From a virus: a DNA stretch of 64,000 nucleotides. The DNA is taken from positions 1-64,000 of IMG/VR virus record IMGVR_UViG_3300029985_000017; one strand, given 5' to 3'. This document shows, piece by piece, positions 30,542-38,598 of the stretch. The stretch's first letter is position 1. Every line of letters starts with the position of its first letter. The notes beneath the pieces are model-generated. The model had not been told where the DNA came from, searched no databases, and saw only the letters and a program-made list of their open reading frames with translations. The position numbers were made by a program, and so were the translations under genes.

Positions 30542-31393
30542 TTGGCTGATTATACCCAATCTCGAAGTTTTAAAACTGCCACTTATCCGGTCCATGCCAT
30601 CCAAACTTCTGGATTGCTTAGACGTGTGGAACCATTTCTTACTCCGGAATTATTTCATAGTAGATATCTAAAAGGTATTCCAATTATATTTCCTGAGCAA
30701 CGATTCACACCGGACGAACTCAAAGACCGTATCATGATGGCAATGAATGAAACTGAAGCTCAAATCGGAACTACAGTTACGAGAGAAGAATTTGTAGACA
30801 AACTTCCATTTGATTGGTCACTTTATAAAAGTTTTATTCATATTAAACCAAGGCATTCTCCTATTCTAAGTTTAGAAAGCTTGGCTATTGTTGCTTCAAA
30901 TGATGAGATTATTTTTCAAGTCCCAAGTGTTTGGTGTGATATGGCCAACGCATCTATTGGACAGATTAATGTTATACCACTTCTTGCAGCTTTTGGTGCA
31001 ACTAATGCAAGTGGAACTCCTATAACTGCACTTAACCAAGGTGCTGGCATTGCCTTTCTAGCGATTTGGGGTGCCTCTGGCGCTACTACACAAGTACCAA
31101 GTTATTGGCAAGTGACCTATTCAAGTGGACTTTCCAATACAGAAGGACAAGTTCCAGTTATAGTAAACCAACTTATTGGAACTAATGCCGCTATTAATAT
31201 TATTTCTCAAATTGCTCAAATGTTTTTGTATACCTCTCAAGCTCAAAGTCAAGATGGATTATCTCAGTCTTCTTCTCTTCTTGGCCCTCGTTCTTTTCAA
31301 CTTCGTTTAGAAGAACTAATTAAAAATCGTGATGAATTAATAGCTAAAATTAAAGGTATATTTGCCAAGAAATATGTAATTGGGGAGTACTAA
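30542..31393 (+). CDS. putative head-tail connector protein, TTG start
   Basis: An AGGAGT site lies 5 nt before TTG at 30542, and no better start exists, so initiation at TTG is likely. The 283-residue protein has an N-terminal helix-rich part (TPDELKDRIMMAMNETEAQIG), a middle with FIHIKPRHSPILSLESLAI and a C-terminal basic helix (LIKNRDELIAKIKGIF). The layout resembles neck or connector proteins of myoviruses. Its last base overlaps the next start. Confidence 0.65.
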   Translation: MADYTQSRSFKTATYPVHAIQTSGLLRRVEPFLTPELFHSRYLKGIPIIFPEQRFTPDELKDRIMMAMNETEAQIGTTVTREEFVDKLPFDWSLYKSFIHIKPRHSPILSLESLAIVASNDEIIFQVPSVWCDMANASIGQINVIPLLAAFGATNASGTPITALNQGAGIAFLAIWGASGATTQVPSYWQVTYSSGLSNTEGQVPVIVNQLIGTNAAINIISQIAQMFLYTSQAQSQDGLSQSSSLLGPRSFQLRLEELIKNRDELIAKIKGIFAKKYVIGEY

Positions 31394-33021
31394 TGTCTCT
31401 TCGTAAAAGTCTTTTAGCAGCTTTAAGATACGATTCTCTTCAGAAGGCCGAAAAAGCTAAATTAGGAGAAGGTGTACACGATATATACAAAGAGCGTGCA
31501 GCTAAAGGTGGAGATATTCTCTGGTATGCCACTGTAAAGGGACAAAAAGAGTTAACACCCGGAATACCCTTACATATGTCTTTAAAAGTATTTGAAGATA
31601 AAAAAGACATGGATTTAGATAAAATTAAAGAAAAAATAAAAAAATTCGATATAAAAACTCCTAAACCAGAAAAATTGAATTTTAAAACAACTATTTTTAC
31701 ATCTGAACGAGATGGCAAAAAATATTATATGTTGTTAATTAGTGGAACAGATAAAACTTATTCTGATTTTTACGAAGCATTTAAACATACTGGAACTGTT
31801 TATAAAAAGTTTATGCCTCATATCACTATTGACAAAGGATTATACGATAAAATTAATAAAGAAGGTTTAAAACCAGAAGAAATTACTTTTAGTGATCTCA
31901 GTATTGAAGCAGGAGCAGGAAACACCATTCATTCTTTTGAAAAATCTGAAGGTTTAAATAAATCTGAAAATGCTTCTATTCCTACAGCGCATATTCCAGT
32001 TCACCATAATGAATTTCACCAGCATTTAGGAAATGCCATCACAAATAACTCTAAAGTTAAAGAGTTTGTCCATCATTATCAACCCCATGAATATTCTAAA
32101 ATGAAAACTTTTTTACATCCTGATAAAAAAAGCGGATTTGCAGTTAAACCAGATGGAGATATAGTTAGTGTATTCAGTACCGAAAAGGGTCGGGGAGATC
32201 AAATTGTACAGCATGCAGTTAAAGCGGGTGGCAATAAATTAGATGCTTTTGATGGCTATTTACCTAAACTGTATGCTAAACATGGATTTAAAGAAACACA
32301 CAGAGAAAAGAATTGGACTCCTGGTGGTCCTGATGTAGTTTATATGAAATTGCACCACAATGATATTAAAAAATCTGAAGAAAGTTCTATTATTAAAAAT
32401 AAATATAATGAAAAATTGAATAAATCAGAAAAACAAATTAATCCCGGTGATTATGGTAATGTAAAACCTCATATTGGTCATAAAGAAATGAAAAATATGG
32501 GTAGAAACTATAAAACTCTAGATTTCCATCCAAAACAAAGCATCCTTCATAGAAAACATTCAGAAGCGGCTAAAACAAAAGGTGATCATAATTTATCAGA
32601 AAAACATGCCAAAATGGCTCAAATGCACGATCATTATGACACAGCCAATCATTTTGGACCACATTCAACAGAACATTATAATGATAGAAGAAATGCTTTA
32701 AAAGAACATACAGATAAAGCCAAAAAACTTCATATAGAATTGAGTAAATCTGAATTTTTTCAGAAATCTGAAGCTCTTTTTTCTATTATCGTCAAAGAAA
32801 CTATCTCTTTAAATCCAGATTTATTTGAGCACAAAAAAGCACTTAGACTTAATGGTGAAGATTTTACACATTATCTTCAAGACAATCCTGATCTTAAAGA
32901 AATAGCTTTAAAAAAGCATGAAGATCGCGCTAAACATCATTTTGGAGATGATCTTATTTTAATCAATGTAGCTTTGAAAAAAGGTATTCAAGAAGCATAT
33001 AAGGCAAAAAGAGGAAAATAA
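31393..33021 (+). CDS. 2H phosphoesterase-GNAT-like multidomain head protein
   Basis: The protein has 542 residues. Residues about 40-180 carry the two signature motifs of 2H phosphoesterases, His61-Met-Ser63 (PLHMSLKV) and His143-Ile-Thr145 (MPHITID). Residues about 230-335 form a GNAT-like region (SGFAVKPDGDIVSVFS, GRGDQIVQHAV, LPKLYAKHGFKE). Then follow a His/Lys-rich helical domain homologous to one in the protein at 40988, and KSE motifs (seven). Enzymes of the 2H class cleave 2',3' or cyclic-oligonucleotide phosphodiesters; phage Acb1 is an example. Being in the head/neck operon, it may be packaged or virion-bound. Confidence 0.8.
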   Translation: MSLRKSLLAALRYDSLQKAEKAKLGEGVHDIYKERAAKGGDILWYATVKGQKELTPGIPLHMSLKVFEDKKDMDLDKIKEKIKKFDIKTPKPEKLNFKTTIFTSERDGKKYYMLLISGTDKTYSDFYEAFKHTGTVYKKFMPHITIDKGLYDKINKEGLKPEEITFSDLSIEAGAGNTIHSFEKSEGLNKSENASIPTAHIPVHHNEFHQHLGNAITNNSKVKEFVHHYQPHEYSKMKTFLHPDKKSGFAVKPDGDIVSVFSTEKGRGDQIVQHAVKAGGNKLDAFDGYLPKLYAKHGFKETHREKNWTPGGPDVVYMKLHHNDIKKSEESSIIKNKYNEKLNKSEKQINPGDYGNVKPHIGHKEMKNMGRNYKTLDFHPKQSILHRKHSEAAKTKGDHNLSEKHAKMAQMHDHYDTANHFGPHSTEHYNDRRNALKEHTDKAKKLHIELSKSEFFQKSEALFSIIVKETISLNPDLFEHKKALRLNGEDFTHYLQDNPDLKEIALKKHEDRAKHHFGDDLILINVALKKGIQEAYKAKRGK

Positions 33022-33022
33022 T

Positions 33023-33505
33023 ATGAATTTACAGCCAGACGATATTGATCAAATCGAAGATGCCGGTATCCTTGATGGAAGACCAGTCAAACTCGCAAGA
33101 ACAAAAGGCGGATTCTGGATGGGCATCTGCAATGGTAAAGTTCTATCAGGTGGCTCTCATCCAGCTATTGTAAAACATACAATTTCTAAAATGCATCCAA
33201 ACTTTCAACCTGTAATGTGTAAATCTGAAGCGTTCTCAGATGCCATTGTAGAAAGACATTCTCATTTTCTTTCAGATGACTTGCGCAAATCTGGGCACGA
33301 TATTTATTCTATTCAAAATGCTCAAGATATTGAATTTCAGATCACTAAAAATAATCTAAAAATATCCTCTGTTTTTGGTGTTATTCAAGACGAGTCTTTA
33401 ATTATTAAAGAAATTAACTTTCCGAAACAATTCTCCAGAGCTATGGCTGGAGCAACCACTGAAAAAGCTTTAAGCTGTAACAGTAAGAGTATTAAGGTCA
33501 AATAA
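33023..33505 (+). CDS. hypothetical virion-operon protein, 160 aa
   Basis: It begins 1 nt after the previous stop. The first 60 residues form a compact domain (DGRPVKLARTKGGFWMGICNGKVL, GGSHPAIVKHTI). A CKSE motif follows and then a beta-rich C-terminus. Function unknown; it shares the KSE tripeptide with other structural proteins. Confidence 0.65.
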   Translation: MNLQPDDIDQIEDAGILDGRPVKLARTKGGFWMGICNGKVLSGGSHPAIVKHTISKMHPNFQPVMCKSEAFSDAIVERHSHFLSDDLRKSGHDIYSIQNAQDIEFQITKNNLKISSVFGVIQDESLIIKEINFPKQFSRAMAGATTEKALSCNSKSIKVK

Positions 33506-33506
33506 T

Positions 33507-33698
33507 ATGAGTGCAGAATCAACAAATAAAAAAGTCATTGATGTTAAAATCTTCAAAAAAAACAAGAAGATAAAAAAAGATGAAGCGGTAGATGATATAA
33601 TAAATAAGTTGGTTCTATTGCATAAATCCGCTGATGATGGATTGAAAGAATTGGCTCAAATGTGTTGCTGCGAGGATAAAGACGAAGATGGCAGATAA
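33507..33698 (+). CDS. hypothetical lysine-rich protein, 63 aa
   Basis: A short protein with a Lys-rich N-terminal half and a helix ending in MCCCEDKDEDGR. It overlaps the next gene by 11 nt. No recognised family. Confidence 0.55.
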   Translation: MSAESTNKKVIDVKIFKKNKKIKKDEAVDDIINKLVLLHKSADDGLKELAQMCCCEDKDEDGR

Positions 33699-34713
33699 AA
33701 AACCGGAAGGCTCACAGCTTCCTACTATCATACCTTTTGCACCTTACGTTCAAGAATCTTTTGATTTGAATCGTTCGGATGCCTTTGTTAAAAGCCTTGG
33801 CACGGAATTTGTACATTGGAAAGCCACTCCCAGCCCAATTGGACTAAATGATCGTGGGGACTACCGTAGAAATAATGAAGTTGATGTAATCACCTCAAAT
33901 GGCTATGTTTATAGCCTCGGCGGTAAACTCACAGGCACAATGACAAATAATCAAAAAGATCAGGTTAGGCCTTCTGAGGGCGCTTTAATTGACGCCTCGA
34001 CTGCCTACTTGGTTCTGCCTAGATTTTATGATGATGCTTCTGACGCCCCATTCAATGGAAATGGATCATCTGGAAGTGGTAATTGCAATGATTGCTCAAG
34101 TGAAACAAATAAGATGGGTGGCTGCGAAGACGACGCGGGAGCTTTATCCAAAAAAAGAATCTATTTGACTCCAGGCGACAGGCTCTATCATGGCGATAAG
34201 CAAGCTAATGATCTTGTTGTCAATAAAGAATTAATGACCTTTTCTTATGATAGCGCTAATGTTCCAATGTATCCGATAGTTCAAATGGACGCACCTTTGA
34301 TTGATTCCAGGGGCATTAGATATACTCAAGGAACTGATTACAATATAGATTGTAGTGGGAATATACTTTGGACTCTTGGAGCAGCTAACCCCGGCATAGA
34401 TCCCAATACTGGCGAGGGTAGAACTTATAGTATCAGGTATCTATATCGTGCTTTTTATTATGTAAGTCGCATACTTAGAGAAGTTAGAATCACCGATGTT
34501 ACGGTTGGCAATGTAAGAAAATCTGAAAGAATGCCATATTATGTGGAGGTAGTCCGAGAATATTTATTCCATAATATTAATAAAGGCGATTTGACCAATC
34601 CTCCAGCTTCTCCTGCAGTAGCTAATAGACAAACAGTACAACCCACAGAAACTATTGAAATAAATCAGGGTATAGTTCGCGTGGAAACTACGGATATTTT
34701 AAACGATAATTAA
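33688..34713 (+). CDS. neck/structural protein, 341 aa
   Basis: The protein has no signal peptide. It has beta-rich N- and C-terminal parts separated by a Gly/Ser/Asn/Cys linker (residues about 128-150), and a segment ITDVTVGNVRKSERMPYYVEVVREYLF that looks like the tail-contacting helix of neck proteins. It lies between head-connector and decoration-like genes. Function by context only. Confidence 0.65.
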   Translation: MADKKPEGSQLPTIIPFAPYVQESFDLNRSDAFVKSLGTEFVHWKATPSPIGLNDRGDYRRNNEVDVITSNGYVYSLGGKLTGTMTNNQKDQVRPSEGALIDASTAYLVLPRFYDDASDAPFNGNGSSGSGNCNDCSSETNKMGGCEDDAGALSKKRIYLTPGDRLYHGDKQANDLVVNKELMTFSYDSANVPMYPIVQMDAPLIDSRGIRYTQGTDYNIDCSGNILWTLGAANPGIDPNTGEGRTYSIRYLYRAFYYVSRILREVRITDVTVGNVRKSERMPYYVEVVREYLFHNINKGDLTNPPASPAVANRQTVQPTETIEINQGIVRVETTDILNDN

Positions 34714-34720
34714 GACGAGT

Positions 34721-34729
34721 AATCTTTAA
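34721..34729 (+). promoter_or_regulatory. AATCTTTAA motif
   Basis: AATCTTTAA, 26 nt before the ATG at 34756, in a 42-nt intergenic gap. Candidate late promoter inside the structural operon. Confidence 0.5.
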
Positions 34730-34755
34730 GAAAAGATAAGGAAAAACGGTGACTT

Positions 34756-35247
34756 ATGGCTAATCCAAGCAATCCAATCATGAAACGTAACTTCCCTGGC
34801 AATAAAACCCAGGATCCAGGCGCGATTGATATGCTTCAATATAATAATGCTGCCGGAGCACGCAAATCCATGAACATGGGTCAGCATTTGTTGCCTCTCG
34901 CGGTTCCAGGAGTTGGAAACGGATATACCACCAATGCTTCTTCGGCTCCATACGCTCTTCCAGGTGCTGGTAAATCTGTTGCTGTATATAACAACTCCGG
35001 CTCTATGGGGGCTATCGTTCTTGGAACAAGCAGTTCAATTACCGCTTTGTCTGCAGGGGCTACAGATTCAAATGGAAATGTTGGCCTTCCATGCCCACCT
35101 AATTCTTGGACTACCTTTGCCTCTGGTTATGCTAATTGGATAATTACTAGTGCCTCTACCCTTCTTGTATTTTTAGTAAATGATGAAACTAGTATCACTC
35201 CAGTAGCTAATCCATTAGTTAGTAACCCTAATTTTCCTAATTTGTAA
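34756..35247 (+). CDS. probable abundant structural protein, 163 aa
   Basis: A Ser/Gly/Asn-rich beta protein with its own late-type motif. The strand pattern (KSVAVYNNSGSMGAIVLG, TFASGYANWIITSASTLLVFLV) is like small capsid-decoration or tail proteins. It lacks KSE motifs and signal peptide. Which particle part it belongs to is not clear. Confidence 0.65.
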   Translation: MANPSNPIMKRNFPGNKTQDPGAIDMLQYNNAAGARKSMNMGQHLLPLAVPGVGNGYTTNASSAPYALPGAGKSVAVYNNSGSMGAIVLGTSSSITALSAGATDSNGNVGLPCPPNSWTTFASGYANWIITSASTLLVFLVNDETSITPVANPLVSNPNFPNL

Positions 35248-35250
35248 TAT

Positions 35251-36180
35251 ATGAAAAAGAATGCTAAGACCTTCCTAGATAAAACTTTAGGAAGTGACTT
35301 TTTAGAGTCGCTTGGCACTTCTTTGTCAAAATCTGAAGTATATAAACAAGGTACTAGAACTGTTACAGATACAGATGATCTATTCCAAGGTTTGCAAATT
35401 GTACCTAGGGCATTGTTGAGTTTATTGGTTCGTGAATTATCCCCCATGCAAATTGGGGAAACTAAAGAAATTAGAATTCCTGGAAAAGAAGACACTATAG
35501 TTTCAGCTACAAAACATGAACGTGATTCATATTCTGGACAAGTAATACAAAATAATGTTAAAATAAATGATTTTTTGCATCGCTCACTACCTGGTCTTGG
35601 ATTAGTCTTAATGACCATGCTAGAATTGTATGATTTTGAAGATCTTGAAAAAAAGCCTTCTATTCATCAAGATAAACAAGCACAAGTTCAAAAAATAATT
35701 GACGATCGAATGCAACTCCATTCCCTTGTTAATCAGGTTGTAGATGGTAAAATGCTACAACGTGACGCCATAAATCAGTTACTTATGAGTAAATTGACAC
35801 AATTATTGCATGAACATGAACAAATTAAAGAAGACCATAAAGAAATTATGGCTGAAGCACCTAAAGAAAAGTCTCCAGTAGTTATAGTTTTAAAACCACA
35901 AAAAAAGTCTCTACCTCTTGCCAGTTTCGTAGAAAATAGAAAAAAGAAATTAACAAAGAAAGAATTTTTGGTAGATATTTGTAAGGGAGAAACAAGAGAA
36001 TGCCCAGATTGTGGGCATACTGTTTTTGATGGTTCCGGCCTCTCAAGCTGCATATGTTTTGGCGACTCTAAAAAAGTTTTCTTAAAAAAGACTGAAACTG
36101 GCATTAAGTTATCTTTTAGCCGCCAATGGGATGCAGAGAATATCTCTATGCTATTAGAAGTCTTGAGGAGCAAGTCATGA
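35251..36180 (+). CDS. structural-operon protein with C-terminal zinc ribbon
   Basis: The protein has 309 residues: an N-terminal part with SLSKSEV, a central helical part (VNQVVDGKMLQRDAINQLLM) and a C-terminal ribbon CPDCG...SSCIC at about 250-270. It overlaps the HNH gene start by ATGA. It could be a small-terminase-like or head-packaging adaptor, but no defining motif is seen. Confidence 0.65.
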   Translation: MKKNAKTFLDKTLGSDFLESLGTSLSKSEVYKQGTRTVTDTDDLFQGLQIVPRALLSLLVRELSPMQIGETKEIRIPGKEDTIVSATKHERDSYSGQVIQNNVKINDFLHRSLPGLGLVLMTMLELYDFEDLEKKPSIHQDKQAQVQKIIDDRMQLHSLVNQVVDGKMLQRDAINQLLMSKLTQLLHEHEQIKEDHKEIMAEAPKEKSPVVIVLKPQKKSLPLASFVENRKKKLTKKEFLVDICKGETRECPDCGHTVFDGSGLSSCICFGDSKKVFLKKTETGIKLSFSRQWDAENISMLLEVLRSKS

Positions 36181-36677
36181 AAACTTGCAAAACCTGTAAA
36201 TTAGAAAAAGAAGATAGTTCTTATAGAATTTCTAAAAAAACAAAGAAACTTTTAAATCCTTGTTTTGACTGTAGAAAAAACATAAAAGAAGAATATAACA
36301 AAACTCATTTAGAAATTAATAATGCGACAAAAGATGCTTGGAAATTAAGAAATATAGATAAAGTAAGAGCCGCGAAAAAAAAATGGAAAGAAGAAAATAT
36401 AGGGAAAGTAAAAGCCGATAGGGCACGTAGAAAATTTCGCATAGAACAGGCAACACCTAAATGGCTTAGTTCTCAACAAATAGAAGCCATGGAATTCTTT
36501 TATTTATGGGCTGATCTTAGAAGTAAAAGCGGTGTAAAATATCATGTAGATCATATTATACCCATAGCAGGAAAAGATGTTTGCGGTCTCAATGTACCGT
36601 GGAATTTAGAAACTCTTAAAGAAGAAGAAAATCTTAAAAAAAGAAATAAATTGCTTTGGTGGAGGACAAATGGATAA
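36177..36677 (+). CDS. HNH homing endonuclease
   Basis: The 166-residue protein starts with CKTCKLEK and CFDC pairs (zinc ribbon), has a basic helical linker and ends with an HNH core (VDHIIPIAGKDVCGLNVPWNL). The linker-to-HNH stretch (QATPKWLSSQQIEAM) is clearly paralogous to the HNH-Mom protein at 21874. It is a free-standing insertion between structural genes, overlapping the upstream gene by ATGA and the downstream gene by 8 nt. Confidence 0.88.
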   Translation: MKTCKTCKLEKEDSSYRISKKTKKLLNPCFDCRKNIKEEYNKTHLEINNATKDAWKLRNIDKVRAAKKKWKEENIGKVKADRARRKFRIEQATPKWLSSQQIEAMEFFYLWADLRSKSGVKYHVDHIIPIAGKDVCGLNVPWNLETLKEEENLKKRNKLLWWRTNG

Positions 36678-38376
36678 TTCTAATACGTTCTTCGTATCTT
36701 TCGATGCAGATGACGCTGGCAGAAGAATAGGGCAAGCTATTTTAAATGATGACCCAGATTCTCTTAGGGATGCTTCACAAAAAATAGATCACGGTAACGA
36801 AATCGTAGCACAATGGGCACAAAAATATAATGGCGTACAGTACTCCTCTGGAGGAGATCAGGGTGTATGGTTAGTTCCAGTTGAAGCATTGCAGGAACTA
36901 GAATCCCTACGTAAAGACTATGAATTTGCTACTGGAATGACCATTTCAATAGGTGTTGCTGATACTCTTAGTGGCTCAGGAAGAAGTTTATTAGTCGCTA
37001 AAGTTAAAGGTAAAAACCAAATAGTTTTTTATGGTCCAGAAATAGAAAAAGAAATTCAACAAATTACTGAGAATGTTAGATCTGGACACGGTTCTTCAGA
37101 GGAACAAAAATTAGCAGAATCATATATAGAACCTACTCAGCATTCAGAGGCTTCCGATGATGATGAAGGCGTTGGACATGACCAAGTTCTTCCTACCGGT
37201 GCCGATGCTGCTCAAAATGAGCCTACTTTGTGTGAACCACCAAAAGACGATAATAATCGCGGCTATGATTCTGGATATAAAAATTCCGATGTAGAAGAGC
37301 GTAGGGATTCATATCAAGCTCAAGATCTAACGCCTCCTATTATTAGGAAACCAAACCTTACTCCTAAGCCTCGAGTGGAAGAAAGTTTTTCAACCGATAT
37401 ACCTGAAAGCGATAGAGTTATGAATAATGACCTACCTGATCCAAAAGATATGCCAGCAAAAGACTTAAAACCAGCCCCAAAAGACTATCATGGACAAGCG
37501 GAAGGTGCTCCCCCAGCTCCAGAAGGTTTGGCACAACCTATGCAAGGTAAGCCTAGCGACCTTAAATATAATGGCAATGACGAAAAGGGAATTCAAGAAC
37601 CCGACATGCCTAGGGAAAATGCTACTACGGATGAAGCCGAACAAACCGAAGAAAGTGATATGCTGGGAGATGATAAACATTGCCCTAGCTGCACCTGTGG
37701 CGCTCATGGGGATTCTGCAGAAGACACTTTAGATCAACACGTAGACAATGCTCAAGATTTCGCAGACGCTATTGGCAATGAACAAGAAGAAGATAGTGCT
37801 GAAGACACACTAGATGCTCATGTTAGTAATGCTAGCGAAATGAATGATGACATGGATGAAAACGGTGTTAGTCGTCCTGCTGATTACGATCAAAGAAATG
37901 AAGATATGGGTCTATCAGAAGAAGATGCTGATGACTCTAATTTAAACGACGTATTTAAAGATGGTTTAGATGCTCATGCAGACAGTATTCAACGTGAAAA
38001 AGTTGTTAATATGGTTGGTGAAGCTCTAGAAGCTTTCAAAGGCCAGAAAGCCATATTGGACAAAGCTAAAGCACAAGCCCCAGAACTTTATGATGCTTGT
38101 ATAGCCATGCTAAGAAGTATGATCGAACTTTGCTCGTTAGCTGGTATTGATGAAGGTCAAGCTGAGCAAGAAGTAAACGAAATCGAAGGCCAAAGTAAAG
38201 CTCCCGAAGAAGCTTCTGGTGAAGAAGGCGAAGGGTTTATACCTGAATCTGAAGATAATGGAGCTGAATCTGAAGAAGCCCCTGAATCAGAAGAAGGCGA
38301 ATCATGCCCTACTTGCGGAACACCACATGAAAAAGAAGCAGCTCCAGGAGGGGCTGCTCCATTCCCAAAAAAGTAA
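36670..38376 (+). CDS. GGDEF/mCpol-like palm-domain protein with acidic tail
   Basis: The protein has 568 residues. Residues 7-130 look like a nucleotidyl-cyclase/polymerase palm: FFVSFDADDAGRR (Asp12/Asp14 metal site), YSSGGDQGVWLVP (GGD at 61-63 in place of GGDEF or GGDD), and TISIGVA ... LLVAKVKGKNQIVFY as at the end of GGDEF domains. The rest is acidic and low in order, with Asp/Glu repeats, a CPSCTCGAHG cluster and a repeated (E)DTLD(Q/A)HV(D/S)NA motif. Such palm domains make cyclic dinucleotides in signalling or defence. The stop is preceded by a dnaX-like slippery site, so a 642-residue form is predicted. Confidence 0.75.
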   Translation: MDNSNTFFVSFDADDAGRRIGQAILNDDPDSLRDASQKIDHGNEIVAQWAQKYNGVQYSSGGDQGVWLVPVEALQELESLRKDYEFATGMTISIGVADTLSGSGRSLLVAKVKGKNQIVFYGPEIEKEIQQITENVRSGHGSSEEQKLAESYIEPTQHSEASDDDEGVGHDQVLPTGADAAQNEPTLCEPPKDDNNRGYDSGYKNSDVEERRDSYQAQDLTPPIIRKPNLTPKPRVEESFSTDIPESDRVMNNDLPDPKDMPAKDLKPAPKDYHGQAEGAPPAPEGLAQPMQGKPSDLKYNGNDEKGIQEPDMPRENATTDEAEQTEESDMLGDDKHCPSCTCGAHGDSAEDTLDQHVDNAQDFADAIGNEQEEDSAEDTLDAHVSNASEMNDDMDENGVSRPADYDQRNEDMGLSEEDADDSNLNDVFKDGLDAHADSIQREKVVNMVGEALEAFKGQKAILDKAKAQAPELYDACIAMLRSMIELCSLAGIDEGQAEQEVNEIEGQSKAPEEASGEEGEGFIPESEDNGAESEEAPESEEGESCPTCGTPHEKEAAPGGAAPFPKK

Positions 38377-38403
38377 CGCCAGGGTCTGAAGAGGCTGCTG
38401 GCG
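38346..38403 (+). promoter_or_regulatory. programmed -1 frameshift signal
   Basis: Three elements stand in order: an internal Shine-Dalgarno-like AGGAGGGG (38346-38353), the heptamer A AAA AAG in the correct frame (38367-38373) directly before the TAA, and a stem-loop CGCCAG/CTGGCG (38377-38382 with 38398-38403). This is the architecture of the bacterial dnaX frameshift. A -1 shift opens a frame running 74 codons to 38597. Confidence 0.75.
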
Positions 38404-38597
38404 GCGGCGTGGGATCAATAAAAAAGTTACCTACTAAGAATAGTACCCCACATATTGCCAAAGAAACTACGCCAGTTGGTGGAATTAATGCTAAGGGCCA
38501 AAAACGTTATAAAGATCCTACAACTGGTAAGGACGCCTATATCAACATGAAAAATGGTATGGTAATGGGACCTAGGGGTATTCCTGTTAAGGGCTAA
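38373..38597 (+). CDS. -1 frame extension of the palm-domain protein, 74 aa
   Basis: This frame is open from the slippery site to TAA at 38595-38597 and encodes a Gly/Ala linker followed by a basic domain (KGQKRYKDPTTGKDAYINM). There is no ATG. The only internal start is GTG at 38409, 14 nt after a weak GAGG, which would give a 62-aa protein. Frameshift fusion (568 + 74 residues) is the better explanation. The basic tail contrasts with the acidic body and could provide virion or nucleic-acid binding. Confidence 0.65.
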   Translation, partial: VTPGSEEAAGGGVGSIKKLPTKNSTPHIAKETTPVGGINAKGQKRYKDPTTGKDAYINMKNGMVMGPRGIPVKG

Positions 38598-38598
38598 T

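Noticed and set aside
38409-38597. Independent GTG-started 62-aa gene
   Set aside because: The ribosome binding site is weak and distant, while the open -1 frame, slippery heptamer and flanking stimulators fit a frameshift better.
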